From Candidatus Omnitrophota bacterium (GTDB lineage: Bacteria > Omnitrophota > Gorgyraeia > Pluralincolimonadales > Pluralincolimonadaceae), in the NCBI GenBank assembly GCA_028715315.1, contig JAQUSA010000025.1, positions 1-9,625 of the forward strand: DNA of 9,625 nt, read 5' to 3'. Positions 1-6,404 of the stretch are shown one piece after another. A program made the position numbers and the translations under genes. A model generated the notes under the pieces. It searched no databases and was not told where the DNA came from. It was given only the letters and a program-made list of their open reading frames with translations. Each line of letters opens with the position of its first letter. Within the stretch, counting starts at the first letter, position 1.

Positions 1-485
1 TAGATATACTCAGGGACATGGGTGCGAATATCAATATCGAGAATGAAAGAGAGGTCGCGTCCGAGCCGGTCGGTGATATAATAGCGGAGTACGGAGGCCT
101 TCGCGGAGTTACGGTCGAAGGGGACCTCATACCGAGGACGATCGACGAACTCCCGGCCGTTATGATCGCGGCGGCTTTCGCTTCCGGCACCACGGTCATA
201 AAGGGAGCCCAGGAGCTGAAGATCAAGGAGACCGACAGGATTAGTTCAATGGCCGCGAATCTCAAGAACATGGGCGCGAAATTCTCGCTAAGGGGCGATG
301 ATATATTCATCGAGGGATCGGATAACCTGAGGGGAATAACGGCTATGAGCTTCGGCGACCACAGGACCGCGATGTCGATGCTGATCGCCGGTTTAGCCGC
401 TAAAGGCGAGACCACGGTGGACGACACCGATTGTATCGCGAAGTCTTACCCTGATTTTATCGAACATCTTGGACGATTGACCTAA
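1..485 (+). CDS. aroA: 3-phosphoshikimate 1-carboxyvinyltransferase (EPSP synthase), 3' part only
   Basis: This is the C-terminal part (about 161 residues) of EPSP synthase; the gene starts before the window and is read in the frame beginning at base 3. The enzyme transfers enolpyruvyl from PEP to shikimate-3-phosphate in cytoplasmic aromatic amino-acid synthesis. Seen directly: the family signature KIKETDRISSM (bases 219-251), a RTIDELP segment matching the region of the catalytic Asp, the GDHRTAMS segment near the C-terminus, and the usual ending with a SYPDF motif. The spacing and wording (ELKIKETDR, GTTVIKGA) look more like the Bacillus-type than the E. coli-type enzyme. The full protein is normally about 420-440 residues, so roughly 60% lies outside. 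The TAA stop is followed immediately by the next gene, and no terminator is visible between them, so they are probably co-transcribed. Confidence 0.95.
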   Translation, partial: DILRDMGANINIENEREVASEPVGDIIAEYGGLRGVTVEGDLIPRTIDELPAVMIAAAFASGTTVIKGAQELKIKETDRISSMAANLKNMGAKFSLRGDDIFIEGSDNLRGITAMSFGDHRTAMSMLIAGLAAKGETTVDDTDCIAKSYPDFIEHLGRLT

Positions 486-488
486 ATG

Positions 489-498
489 AGGAAGGGGG
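489..498 (+). promoter_or_regulatory. Shine-Dalgarno sequence deciding the lipoprotein start
   Basis: The purine run AGGAAGGGGG lies 5 bases before the ATG at 504. It falls inside the reading frame if the upstream ATG at 486 were used, and that ATG has only the aroA stop region before it. The ribosome site therefore supports the start at 504, which also gives a normal-length signal peptide. Confidence 0.65.
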
Positions 499-503
499 AT
501 GAG

Positions 504-1112
504 ATGAGAAAGGCTGTATTTATTGCGGGGTTATTGGTGATCTGTTCGTTTATTTCCGGGTGCGGCCCGGGAAAGCCCGAACCCGTGAGGGCTGTCCCTG
601 ACAACATATCCCGCGACGAATATAACTTATATCGCGATGTGTTGGACCAGGAATTCCATGGCAAGGGCGATGTCGTGATAAAGGAGCGGACGCTGATCCC
701 GGCCAATTCCAACGATTTTGGCGGCGTGGTCCGTCCCCAGATGATAAAGGAGTTCGGCAAACAGCTTAATGTGAGCCTGATCGACGCGTTCGTCCAGGCC
801 AATCTGAAGCCGGCCGCCATAAACCAGGATATGCTGGGATATAAGACGGCGACGGTGCTTACGGCGGACGCGGAGAAAGAGATGTTTGCGGACGTCCAGA
901 TATTCTATGAGAATTTCCGCGCGAAATACCCGAATCCTTCCAGGATGGTGGAATTTTCACGCGTTGCGTTCGACTATAAGATGACAAGGGCTATCGTGTA
1001 TTTCGGAAAGATCTTTTATTCGGGGAAGTCGAGCTCGGGGTCTTACCTGTTCATGAAGAAGGCCAAGGGGAAATGGGTTATAGACAAGAGCCTGGCCGCA
1101 TGGAGCCTATAA
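504..1112 (+). CDS. Predicted lipoprotein of an uncharacterised secreted family
   Basis: A 202-residue protein from the ATG at 504; the in-frame ATG at 486, directly after the aroA stop, would add only six residues and lacks its own ribosome site. Seen directly: a lipoprotein signal peptide with a basic start (MRK), a hydrophobic core and a lipobox I-S-G-C ending at Cys20, then a Gly/Pro-rich linker. The +2 residue is Gly rather than Asp, so by the proteobacterial rule it would go to the outer membrane. The body has a DEYNLYRDVLDQEF segment, a VVIKERT strand, and a C-terminal block (about 150-200) of the form FSRVAFDYKMTRAIVYFGK... followed by a Gly/Ser turn and KGKWVIDKSLAAW. From memory this resembles a recurrent uncharacterised bacterial family with an S-R-V-G-F ... 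A-L-V-Y ... K-x-G-x-W pattern. Its function is unknown. It sits between aroA and the shape operon and may share the aroA transcript. Confidence 0.75.
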   Translation: MRKAVFIAGLLVICSFISGCGPGKPEPVRAVPDNISRDEYNLYRDVLDQEFHGKGDVVIKERTLIPANSNDFGGVVRPQMIKEFGKQLNVSLIDAFVQANLKPAAINQDMLGYKTATVLTADAEKEMFADVQIFYENFRAKYPNPSRMVEFSRVAFDYKMTRAIVYFGKIFYSGKSSSGSYLFMKKAKGKWVIDKSLAAWSL

Positions 1113-1131
1113 GGTTCCGCCCAGATTGCCG

Positions 1132-1160
1132 TTGACTTTTATGCGGGGGTTTGGTATCCT
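1132..1160 (+). promoter_or_regulatory. Sigma-70-type promoter of the mre/mrd operon
   Basis: The -35 element TTGACT (1132-1137, 5 of 6 consensus) and -10 element TATCCT (1155-1160, 4 of 6) are separated by 17 bases, with a TGG at 1152-1154 giving an extended -10. Transcription would begin near 1167, leaving a very short leader that holds little beyond the ribosome site at 1172-1180. It lies in the only gap between the lipoprotein gene and mreB. It was found by eye, with no experimental support. Confidence 0.6.
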
Positions 1161-1171
1161 TTTAGAATATC

Positions 1172-1180
1172 AGGAGGAGG
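1172..1180 (+). promoter_or_regulatory. Strong ribosome-binding site of mreB
   Basis: AGGAGGAGG lies 3 to 6 bases before the ATG at 1184, depending on which AGGAGG register pairs with 16S rRNA. It is the strongest Shine-Dalgarno sequence in the shape operon, consistent with MreB being needed in greater amount than the membrane proteins behind it. Confidence 0.7.
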
Positions 1181-1183
1181 GTA

Positions 1184-2263
1184 ATGAAGAAGCCATTCGA
1201 TGTCATAAGGAGAGTTTTTAACAACATCTCAGGCATGTTCTCTAATGACATGGGCATCGATCTGGGCACCGCGAGCACGCTTGTATACGTAAAGGGCCAG
1301 GGGATAGTGCTTTGCGAACCTTCAGTCGTCGCCATTGAGAAAGGGACCAACCATGTCCTGGCGGTCGGCGAAGAGGCAAAACGCATGCTGGGCCGCACAC
1401 CCGGTTCGATCGTGGCCATAAGGCCGATGAAGGACGGAGTGATCGCAGATTTCGAGATCACCGAGGCTATGCTTCGGTATTTTATTAATAAGGTCCATAA
1501 CAGGAGGGTGCTTGTCCGTCCGCGCATGGTAATAGCGATACCCTCGGGCATCACCGAGGTCGAGAAACGCGCGGTCAAGGACTCCGCCGAGAGGGCCGGA
1601 GCCCGCGAAGTATACCTCGTGGAAGAGCCGATAGCCGCCGCGATAGGCGTCGGGTTGCCGATACAGGAACCCGCGGGAAATATGATAATAGACATTGGCG
1701 GAGGCACGACGGAGATGGCGGTTGTATCCCTGTCGGATGTCGTCTTCTCGAAGTCGATACGCATCGGCGGCGACGAGATGGACGATGCGATAATCCAGCA
1801 TCTCAGGAAGACTTATAATCTTATGATCGGCGAGCGCACTGCCGAGGAGATAAAGATAAAGATAGGTTCGGCGTATCCGATGGAAGAGGAATCGACCATG
1901 GAAGTCCGCGGACGCGACCTCGTGGCGGGATTGCCGAAGACGGTAACGATCTCATCGGAAGAGGTAAGGGAAGCCCTTGCGGAACCGACGGCAGCTATCG
2001 TGGAGGCGGTCAGGATAACCCTTGAGCGTACGCCCCCGGAGCTTTCCGCGGACCTTATTGAGCGCGGGATGGTACTGGCCGGAGGCGGCGGGCTCCTGAG
2101 AGGGCTCGATAAGCTGCTTTCCGAACAGACGGGCCTGCCTGTCCATATCGCCGAAGACCCGATAACCGCAGTAGCTTTGGGAACGGGAATGGTCCTTAGC
2201 GAGATAAAATACCTTAAAAAGGTTACCGTTACAACCGCCTCGAAGAGCCCTGAATCCCAGTAG
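1184..2263 (+). CDS. mreB: Rod-shape-determining actin homologue MreB
   Basis: A 359-residue actin-fold ATPase that forms membrane-attached filaments on the cytoplasmic face and steers the elongation complex. Seen directly: phosphate-1 loop GIDLGTASTLVYV (24-36), the PMKDGVIADF segment (81-90), VYLVEEPIAAAIG (143-155) with the glutamates of the hydrolysis region, phosphate-2 loop IDIGGGTTEMAVV (169-181), and adenosine motif GMVLAGGGGLLRG (295-307). The ATG at 1184 has a strong Shine-Dalgarno. The first 20 residues (MKKPFDVIRRVFNNISGMFS) extend ahead of the usual start of the actin core and alternate basic and hydrophobic residues, so they could be a membrane-binding amphipathic helix, as MreB has in Gram-negatives. 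A polar tail of about 15 residues follows the core. It is the first gene of the operon, and mreC starts 5 bases after its stop. Confidence 0.97.
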   Translation: MKKPFDVIRRVFNNISGMFSNDMGIDLGTASTLVYVKGQGIVLCEPSVVAIEKGTNHVLAVGEEAKRMLGRTPGSIVAIRPMKDGVIADFEITEAMLRYFINKVHNRRVLVRPRMVIAIPSGITEVEKRAVKDSAERAGAREVYLVEEPIAAAIGVGLPIQEPAGNMIIDIGGGTTEMAVVSLSDVVFSKSIRIGGDEMDDAIIQHLRKTYNLMIGERTAEEIKIKIGSAYPMEEESTMEVRGRDLVAGLPKTVTISSEEVREALAEPTAAIVEAVRITLERTPPELSADLIERGMVLAGGGGLLRGLDKLLSEQTGLPVHIAEDPITAVALGTGMVLSEIKYLKKVTVTTASKSPESQ

Positions 2264-2268
2264 AAGAT

Positions 2269-3048
2269 GTGAGAAAATTCCAGAACAAATCCCTAATCGC
2301 GATAGTAGCAGTGTCCCTTCTGATAGCCCTTCTTGTCGTATCAGAATCCTTCACCAACGGAACCACCCTGACGCTTTATTCCGTACTGCAGCTCCCCACC
2401 AGGATAGCATCGGCGGTATTCCAGACCGGATATGAACTCCTGCATTTCAAAAGCATAGCTAATGAGAACTCCAGGTTGAAGAGGGACGTCGCCGCGCTGA
2501 GTTCCAGGGCCGCGGCGATGGACGAAGCCGTGTCCGAGAACAGGCGGTTGAAGGGCCTGCTTTCCCTGAAAGACAGGATAGCGAAACGTTCCGTCGCGGC
2601 TAAAGTGACCGGAAGGGATTTCTCGAACTGGGGGGAGAGCCTTATAATAAACAAAGGTTCCGGGAACGGCATAAAAGAGGAGATGGCCGTATTGGCGTCA
2701 GGCGTGGTCATAGGGAAAGTGACCGCCGTCGGCATAGGAAGTTCGCGCGTCTCGCTGATAACCGACCCTGAGGTAAGGGTTTCGGTGGTGTCGCAGAGAG
2801 GCAGGGCGGGAGGCTTAATGTATGGCATTGCCCACGGCCGGTGCATAATGAAATTCATATCTAAGGATGCGGATATAAAGGCGGGAGATACCGTTGTGAC
2901 GTCCGCAGTAAGCGGGGTATATCCCGCGGGTTTCCTTGCGGGCAGGGTCCTGGATGTCAAGATGGAGTTCAACGGGATGTACCAGTTTGCGGTGATCGAG
3001 CCCGTGATAAATGCTATGGCTGTTGAGGAGGTGCTTGCGGTAGAATGA
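2269..3048 (+). CDS. mreC: Rod-shape-determining protein MreC
   Basis: A 259-residue bitopic inner-membrane protein whose periplasmic part binds and activates PBP2 and links MreB to wall synthesis. Seen directly: a short basic N-terminus, one membrane segment (about 8-25), a predicted coiled coil rich in heptad hydrophobics (about 58-103, ending LKGLLSLKDRI), then the MreC beta-domain (about 108-258) with the characteristic WGESLIINKGSGNGIKEEMAV and VSLITDPEVRVSV segments. The start is a GTG at 2269 after a weak purine stretch (AGAAGAT). The overlapping ATG at 2267 is immediately followed by TGA in its own frame and cannot be used. With mreB ending only 5 bases upstream, initiation probably depends on ribosomes leaving mreB. 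The length is typical to slightly short for the family. Confidence 0.95.
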   Translation: MRKFQNKSLIAIVAVSLLIALLVVSESFTNGTTLTLYSVLQLPTRIASAVFQTGYELLHFKSIANENSRLKRDVAALSSRAAAMDEAVSENRRLKGLLSLKDRIAKRSVAAKVTGRDFSNWGESLIINKGSGNGIKEEMAVLASGVVIGKVTAVGIGSSRVSLITDPEVRVSVVSQRGRAGGLMYGIAHGRCIMKFISKDADIKAGDTVVTSAVSGVYPAGFLAGRVLDVKMEFNGMYQFAVIEPVINAMAVEEVLAVE

Positions 3049-3575
3049 GCTGGTTAGCTGTAGTGTCCGCGTTGACGGTCATGTCCATACTCGAGGCGGC
3101 AAGCCACAATTATATTAAGCTTCTCGGGGTAAGCCCCGAGGTGATGCTTACCGGCGTGCTGTTCTTTGCGTTGAATTCAGACAGGCGTAAAGGCGCAATA
3201 ACCGGGCTCATAGCGGGCCTGCTGAAGATAACTTTCACCGGGATGCACCCTGTCATCATGCTGCTTTACGGTTCGGTCGGTTTTGTCGCCGGAATGTACA
3301 AGGAAGCCCTTTACAGGAACCTGGCCTCCGCGCAGATGATCGTCGCGGCTATAGCGGTGTTCTTTACCTCGATCGTATACGATATATTCATCTCGTCGAA
3401 GGGATTCCCTTATTATAAGGCGGTCCTATTTCTTTCCGTGCCTGCGGCCGCCTATACGGCTGTCCTTGCGCCGGTGATATTCAGGGTGCTGGAGTCTATA
3501 ATGCCTCCGGTGGAGCTAGATTACAGGGAGATAGTTTTCAAGAAGAAGGTATACGACGGCCGCCGGCCCCAATAG
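3045..3575 (+). CDS. mreD: Rod-shape-determining membrane protein MreD
   Basis: A 176-residue polytopic inner-membrane protein of the elongation complex, identified by its position right after mreC together with its size and topology. Seen directly: about five hydrophobic segments (roughly 3-20, 29-45, 50-85 as one or two passes, 97-117, 126-147), a GVSPEVMLTGVLFFAL stretch near the second segment, and a charged C-terminal tail (REIVFKKKVYDGRRPQ), probably cytoplasmic. MreD sequences are poorly conserved, so the operon context carries much of this call. The ATG overlaps the mreC stop as ATGA, indicating translational coupling. The stop is 7 bases before mrdA. It is proposed to modulate MreC and its contact with PBP2, although its exact role is less well defined than that of its neighbours. 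Confidence 0.88.
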   Translation: MSWLAVVSALTVMSILEAASHNYIKLLGVSPEVMLTGVLFFALNSDRRKGAITGLIAGLLKITFTGMHPVIMLLYGSVGFVAGMYKEALYRNLASAQMIVAAIAVFFTSIVYDIFISSKGFPYYKAVLFLSVPAAAYTAVLAPVIFRVLESIMPPVELDYREIVFKKKVYDGRRPQ

Positions 3576-3582
3576 GGATCAA

Positions 3583-5307
3583 ATGCGCAGCAGGATATAT
3601 TCAACGATCATAAATATCGCGTTCCTCGTGATACTTGCGGGCATCTTCTACCTGCAGGTGTTAAGGTGGCCTCTCTATCATACGCTTGCCAAGAATAACC
3701 ATATACGGCTGATACCGTTCCCGGGCCTGCGCGGGACGATATACGACCGCAACGGCCTCGCGATGGTCGACAACAGGCTCTCGTTCGATGTGGTGATCAT
3801 CCCTCAGGAGGTCGAGAACACCGATAAGACATACGATAGGCTTTCTCAGGCCCTCGGGATCTCAAGGGCGAAGATCGAATCGATAATAAGAAAGGAATCC
3901 TCGGCCCCTTTCGCGCCGATAACTATCTCGGGCGATGTGGATAAGGACCTCGCCTTCTCGCTTGAAGAACAGAAACAGAGGCTGCCGGGCGTCCTGGTCC
4001 TCCCGAGGACTATACGCTGGTATATATACGGCGAGAGGGCTTCCCATGTCATCGGGTATCTCGGCCTTATCAACAAGAAAGAGCTCGACGACCTCGAGGA
4101 CTACGGGTATTCGGTGAGCGACCTCGTCGGGCGCTCCGGGGTAGAGAAGGCGTACGACAAATACCTTAAGGGCGAGGACGGGGGTATGCAGCTCGAGGTC
4201 GACGCCTCCGGCAGGCTGGTCAGGATACTCGGAAGCAAGAACCAGAAGAAGGGGCGGGACATAACGCTGACCCTCGACGCGAAATTGCAGGCATATGCGG
4301 CGGATTGCCTGGAGGGGCAGAGGGCGTCGGCGGTCTTCATGGACCCGCGCAACGGCGAGATACTGGCCATGGCATCGTCGCCGTCATTCGACCCGAACAT
4401 TTTCATTGAACCGGGCAAGAACGATGCAGCCGTGGGCTACATCAAGTCTTCGGCAAGGCCGATGCTTAACCGCGCCATAAACGGCCAATACCCTCCGGGT
4501 TCCATATTCAAGGTTGTATTGGCGTTCGCGGCCCTCGATACGAATAAGGCGACGGTCCATACGACTTATGTATGCCCGGGAAGGTATTATCTCGGCAAGG
4601 CCGAGTTCGACTGCTGGAAGCTTGAAGGCCACGGGCCTCAGGACATGAGGGATGCGATAACGCATTCATGCAACGTATATTTCTATAACCTCGGGCGCAA
4701 GCTCGGACCCGACACGATATCCGAATACGCGCAAAAGGTCGGGCTGAACAAGCCGACCGGCATTGATATCGGCGGAGAGAGCGGCGGGCTTATACCGAAC
4801 CCGGCCTGGAAGAAGGCCCGGCGCGGGCAAAGCTGGTATGAGGGGGAGACGGTGAATTACTCGATAGGGCAGGGCGACGTGCTCGTGACGCCGCTGCAGA
4901 TGACGGAGGTCGCGTCGGTCTTGGCGATGGGGGGCGCGGCGCCGCGTCCGCATGTGATAAAGAAGATAGGCGATACGACGGTGAATGTGCCGAAGCCGAG
5001 GATGGTCCCTATATCAAAGGAGACGGCCGCCACGATAAGGTCCGCGATGGTAAATGCGGTATCATCGGACACGGGAACCGGACAGAGGGCGCGGATTGAA
5101 GGCCTTAAGATAGCCGCGAAGACCGGAACCGCCCAGGCGCCTAACGGCGACCCGCACGCATGGTTCATGGGTTTCGCCCCGGCGGATGACCCGAAGGTGG
5201 CTTTTGTCGTCATGGTGGAACACGGCGGGCACGGGGGGGTCGCGGCGGCCGATATCGCGGGCAAGATCCTCAGGTTCGCCAAGGACAATACGGAAATACT
5301 CAAATGA
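3583..5307 (+). CDS. mrdA: Penicillin-binding protein 2, elongation-specific peptidoglycan transpeptidase
   Basis: A 574-residue class B penicillin-binding protein that cross-links lateral-wall peptidoglycan in the periplasm as partner of RodA. Seen directly: an N-terminal membrane anchor (about 8-27), the RGTIYDRNG motif (50-58) opening the pedestal domain, a dimerisation-domain segment VGRSGVEKAYDKYLKG (182-197), and a complete active site: SIFK with nucleophile Ser307 and Lys310, SCN (362-364), and KTG (513-515). Cys331, Cys344, His350 and Cys363 surround the active site in positions resembling a known PBP2 zinc site. It is somewhat shorter than E. coli PBP2 (633 residues), mainly through short loops. 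The start ATG has a modest AGGGAT ribosome site that overlaps the mreD stop. The stop overlaps the rodA start as ATGA, so the polymerase and transpeptidase are likely made in step. Confidence 0.95.
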   Translation: MRSRIYSTIINIAFLVILAGIFYLQVLRWPLYHTLAKNNHIRLIPFPGLRGTIYDRNGLAMVDNRLSFDVVIIPQEVENTDKTYDRLSQALGISRAKIESIIRKESSAPFAPITISGDVDKDLAFSLEEQKQRLPGVLVLPRTIRWYIYGERASHVIGYLGLINKKELDDLEDYGYSVSDLVGRSGVEKAYDKYLKGEDGGMQLEVDASGRLVRILGSKNQKKGRDITLTLDAKLQAYAADCLEGQRASAVFMDPRNGEILAMASSPSFDPNIFIEPGKNDAAVGYIKSSARPMLNRAINGQYPPGSIFKVVLAFAALDTNKATVHTTYVCPGRYYLGKAEFDCWKLEGHGPQDMRDAITHSCNVYFYNLGRKLGPDTISEYAQKVGLNKPTGIDIGGESGGLIPNPAWKKARRGQSWYEGETVNYSIGQGDVLVTPLQMTEVASVLAMGGAAPRPHVIKKIGDTTVNVPKPRMVPISKETAATIRSAMVNAVSSDTGTGQRARIEGLKIAAKTGTAQAPNGDPHAWFMGFAPADDPKVAFVVMVEHGGHGGVAAADIAGKILRFAKDNTEILK

Positions 5308-6404
5308 AATATGACATAAGGTCAAAAGGTGAATTCGATTACGGTCTCGTGCTTATCGTGGCCGTAATAGTGCTGATGGGGCTGTTCGTCATCTACAGCG
5401 CCTCATACCAGAAATACGTGCTTTCGGGGACTAACCTTTCGCTGCGGCAGCTCCAATCGGCTGTCATCGGCATCATTGTGGCGTTTGCGCTCTTCAGGAT
5501 CGGCTACCAGAGGATAATCGATTTCGGATATTACATATTCGGCCTGAATGTGCTCTTCCTCGTACTGGTCCTTTTCGTCGGAGACATGCGTTACGGGGCG
5601 CGCAGGTGGATCGAGATAGGCTCTTTCGCGTTCCAGCCGTCCGAGTTCACCAAGGTGACTTTCATATTTGCCCTGGCAAAATACCTCGGTGACATAAAGG
5701 AGGGTATAGAACGGCCGAAAGCGCTCGTGTGGCCTTTTGTCATGGCGATAGTCCCGATGCTGCTGATATTCAAGGAGCCCGACCTCGGCACCGCGCTCGT
5801 GTTTGTGCCGGTGTTGTTCACGATGCTGCTCATCGCGGGCGCGAGGCTCAAGTACCTGATGATACTGATAGGCTCGGGCCTTGCGTGCGCGCCTTTCCTA
5901 TGGTTCTTCCTGAAGGAATACCAGCGCAACAGGCTCATGGTATTCATCAACCCGAACCTCGACCCTCTCGGCGCCGGGTATACGATAATTCAGTCGAAGA
6001 TAGCTATCGGTTCCGGCGGCATATTGGGGAAGGGCTGGCTTGCCGGGACGCAGAACCAGCTGAACTTCCTCCCCGAGCACCATACCGACTTCATATTTTC
6101 CGTTGTGGGGGAGGAATGGGGCTTCATAGGCAGCGCGGTCCTGCTCTTCCTTTTTTACAGGCTCGTCGGGAAGGGGCTCAGGATAGCCGAGACGACGAGC
6201 GATATTTACGGCAAGACGCTTGCCTACGGGATCGTCACCGTGTTCGCGATGCATATTATAGTGAATATCGGGATGGTCTGCGGGTTGATGCCGGTCGTCG
6301 GCATACCGCTGACTTTCGTATCTTACGGAGGCTCGTTCCTTATAACGTCGATAGCTTGCATAGGGATACTCGAGAACATAAAAAATAAAAGGAAGGTATT
6401 TTAA
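5304..6404 (+). CDS. rodA: Peptidoglycan glycosyltransferase RodA (SEDS family)
   Basis: A 366-residue polytopic membrane protein of the SEDS family that polymerises lipid II into glycan strands and pairs with PBP2. Seen directly: about ten hydrophobic segments, RRWIEIG with the following FQPSEFTK (100-117), KEPDLGTAL (157-165), and the signature PEHHTDFIFSVVGEEWGF (257-274) containing Asp262, which lines up with the catalytic Asp of E. coli RodA. The C-terminal half also has GLMPVVGIPLTFVSYGGS (327-344), typical of SEDS proteins. The linkage to mrdA and mre genes argues for RodA rather than FtsW. The ATG overlaps the mrdA stop by four bases, and the TAA shares its last base with the next gene's ATG. 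Length is typical of the family and all key residues are present. Confidence 0.96.
   Translation: MKYDIRSKGEFDYGLVLIVAVIVLMGLFVIYSASYQKYVLSGTNLSLRQLQSAVIGIIVAFALFRIGYQRIIDFGYYIFGLNVLFLVLVLFVGDMRYGARRWIEIGSFAFQPSEFTKVTFIFALAKYLGDIKEGIERPKALVWPFVMAIVPMLLIFKEPDLGTALVFVPVLFTMLLIAGARLKYLMILIGSGLACAPFLWFFLKEYQRNRLMVFINPNLDPLGAGYTIIQSKIAIGSGGILGKGWLAGTQNQLNFLPEHHTDFIFSVVGEEWGFIGSAVLLFLFYRLVGKGLRIAETTSDIYGKTLAYGIVTVFAMHIIVNIGMVCGLMPVVGIPLTFVSYGGSFLITSIACIGILENIKNKRKVF

Noticed and set aside
1162..1764. 200-residue open frame on the minus strand opposite mreB
   Set aside because: It lies wholly against the conserved MreB actin core, has a low-complexity Ser/Thr/Ile-rich composition typical of antisense frames, and lacks a ribosome site. 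The other long minus-strand frames have the same nature.
2267..2269. ATG start for mreC at 2267
   Set aside because: The next codon in that frame is TGA, so it cannot open a gene. The GTG at 2269 gives the proper MreC N-terminus.
5729..6388. 219-residue plus-strand frame inside rodA
   Set aside because: It overlaps the part of rodA with the catalytic PEHHTDFIF motif. Its product is rich in Arg, Ala and His with no recognisable domain, as expected from an out-of-frame reading of this GC-biased gene.
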